From contig DATHRK010000101.1 in NCBI GenBank assembly GCA_035465395.1, forward strand, positions 62,001-126,000: 64,000 nucleotides of DNA, read 5' to 3'. The stretch comes from DATHRK01 sp035465395 (lineage in GTDB: Bacteria > Gemmatimonadota > Gemmatimonadetes > Longimicrobiales > RSA9). The notes under the pieces are model-generated. The model was not told the origin of the DNA, did no database searches, and saw only the letters and a list, made by a program, of their open reading frames with translations. Every line of letters starts with the position of its first letter. Position 1 is the stretch's first letter. Positions 62,960 to 64,000 of this stretch are shown here, piece by piece. The translations under genes and the position numbers were made by a program.

Positions 62960-63664
62960 ATGAAGCGAGAGATCCCGATCGATCGAGCGACGTCCTCCCA
63001 GGGGGCGCCCGAGGCGGCCACGGCCCCGCCGGAGCCGGGCGCGCAGGGGCCGGCTGCCACGGATGGACCCGCGCCGTCGGGGCCGGTCGCGGACCCTCAC
63101 GAGGAAGCAACGGCGCCGTCCGATCCGCCGCAGGCCTCGGACGGCGACGAGGAAGGCCTCGACGACACGGCCGCCGCCGACGTGGAAGCGGGCGATGACG
63201 TCGAAGCGCGGCTCGCCGTGCTCCACGACGAAATCGCCACGCTCAACGATCAGCACCTTCGCCTCGCGGCCGAGTTCCAGAACTACCGCAAGCGGGTCAC
63301 CCGCGAGCGCGAGGAGATGCGTGCGCGCAGCCAGGCCGAGCTCGTCGGCGTCCTGCTGGACGCCCTGGACGATCTCGAGAGGGTGACGAACGTCGACACC
63401 GAGACGGCCTCGGTCGCCTCGCTCATCGAGGGTGTGGACCTCGTCGAGCGGAAGCTCCAGCGTGCCCTCGAGGCGGCGGGAGCCGAGACCATCGACGCTG
63501 TCGGCCAGCGCTTCGATCCCGAGACGATGGAGGCGATCGGCGCGCTGCCGACCGACGACCCGGAGCAGGACGAAACCGTCGCCATGACGTTCCAACGCGG
63601 CTACCGGATGCACGGCATTCTCGTGCGCCCGGCGCGCGTGCAGGTCTTCAAGCACGGCGGCTGA
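62960..63664 (+). CDS. grpE: Nucleotide exchange factor GrpE
   Basis: ATG 62960 has GAAGGG about seven bases upstream. The 234-residue protein has an acidic, disordered N-terminus of about 85 residues, a long coiled coil with LNDQHLRLAAEFQNYRKRVT, and the C-terminal beta domain with MTFQRGYRMHGILVRPARVQV. It releases ADP from DnaK. It is followed by dnaJ at eight bases; dnaK is not in the window. Confidence 0.95.
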   Translation: MKREIPIDRATSSQGAPEAATAPPEPGAQGPAATDGPAPSGPVADPHEEATAPSDPPQASDGDEEGLDDTAAADVEAGDDVEARLAVLHDEIATLNDQHLRLAAEFQNYRKRVTREREEMRARSQAELVGVLLDALDDLERVTNVDTETASVASLIEGVDLVERKLQRALEAAGAETIDAVGQRFDPETMEAIGALPTDDPEQDETVAMTFQRGYRMHGILVRPARVQVFKHGG

Positions 63665-63672
63665 GGTCGCCG

Positions 63673-64000
63673 ATGGCCGCCGCCGGCACGAAGGACTACT
63701 ACAAGATCCTCGGCGTGACCGAGAAGGCCGACGACGCCGAGATCAAGAGGGCCTACCGGAAGCTGGCGAAGAAGTATCACCCCGACGCCAATCCCTCGGA
63801 CGCCGCCGCGGCGGAGCGTTTCAAGGAAGTCGGCGAGGCCTACGGCGTCCTGTCGGACTCCGAGAAAAGGGCGCAGTACGACCGCATGCGCCGTTTCGGC
63901 CCGCTGGGCGGCTTCGGCACGGCCGGCGGCCGGCGACCCGCCGGGGCCAAGGGCGCCGAGGAGGTCCGCTTCTCCGTGGACGATCTCGGGGACATCGGGG
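63673..64000 (+). CDS. dnaJ: Molecular chaperone DnaJ (5' part, truncated by window end)
   Basis: The first 109 codons are present. The J-domain reads DYYKILGVTEKADDAEIKRA and YRKLAKKYHPDANPSDAAAA with the HPD motif, then YGVLSDSEKRAQYDR and a Gly/Arg-rich linker. The linker is short and leads to VRFSVDDLGDIG, which resembles the CbpA/DnaJ2 type in which the zinc-finger domain is missing. That cannot be decided because the gene continues beyond 64000. Confidence 0.9.
   Translation, partial: MAAAGTKDYYKILGVTEKADDAEIKRAYRKLAKKYHPDANPSDAAAAERFKEVGEAYGVLSDSEKRAQYDRMRRFGPLGGFGTAGGRRPAGAKGAEEVRFSVDDLGDIG

Overview
The window is a GC-rich (roughly 70% G+C) bacterial chromosome segment with almost no spacing between genes and many overlapping ATGA/GTGA start-stop junctions. 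The set dnaX-ybaB-recR-(small membrane protein)-roadblock/mglB-mglA-pgsA-cinA, together with YraN, the T. maritima/B. subtilis-type DAHP synthase and grpE-dnaJ, suggests a member of the Gemmatimonadota or a close FCB-group relative. This is inferred from gene order and was not checked by a search.

Positions 1 to about 34,600 form one large exopolysaccharide/capsule locus. It encodes a Wzb-like tyrosine phosphatase, a lipoprotein with Ig-like (BIG2) repeats, a PaaK/CapK-like adenylating enzyme, many glycosyltransferases (GT4, GT2 and two GT39-like integral membrane enzymes), an O-antigen ligase/polymerase, a polyprenyl-phosphate-sugar synthase with an AglD-like membrane protein, a deacetylase plus ATP-grasp pair, an ABC-2 permease and its Wzt-type ATPase, an unusual phosphoribosyltransferase-HAD fusion, a WbaP/WcaJ-type initiating phosphoglycosyltransferase, a Wzc-type tyrosine autokinase and an SLBB export protein. 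In the middle lies a two-gene regulatory unit: a soluble histidine kinase and an NtrC-family sigma-54 activator that retains GAFTGA. Several intergenic gaps of this locus carry sequences with sigma-54 (-24/-12) spacing, and four of them also carry a shared 19-bp element starting TGTTGCG. The simplest reading is that the locus is a sigma-54 regulon run by this activator.

Positions 34,700 to 43,460 carry prs, rplY (ctc), pth, a potassium-dependent-type membrane pyrophosphatase, an ArsR/SRPBCC pair with a clear operator-like inverted repeat, an M20 peptidase and ychF. Positions 43,500 to 44,480 look like a decayed mobile or accessory patch: the C-terminal end of a tyrosine recombinase, a 53-codon leader-peptide-like gene followed by a near-perfect intrinsic terminator, and a possible ATPase remnant.

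Positions 44,480 to 64,000 are housekeeping: a HAD-IIA phosphatase, a zinc-ribbon protein, rpsF-rpsR-(DUF2232-like)-rplI-rsfS, a SPOR protein with a degenerate P-loop domain, smc, aroF, yraN, a CoA-binding protein, the 4.5S/SRP RNA with its own promoter, dnaX, ybaB, recR, mglB-mglA, pgsA, cinA, an alpha/beta hydrolase, grpE and the start of dnaJ. A near-consensus sigma-54 promoter sits directly upstream of grpE-dnaJ. I found no tRNA, rRNA, CRISPR array or intact insertion sequence.
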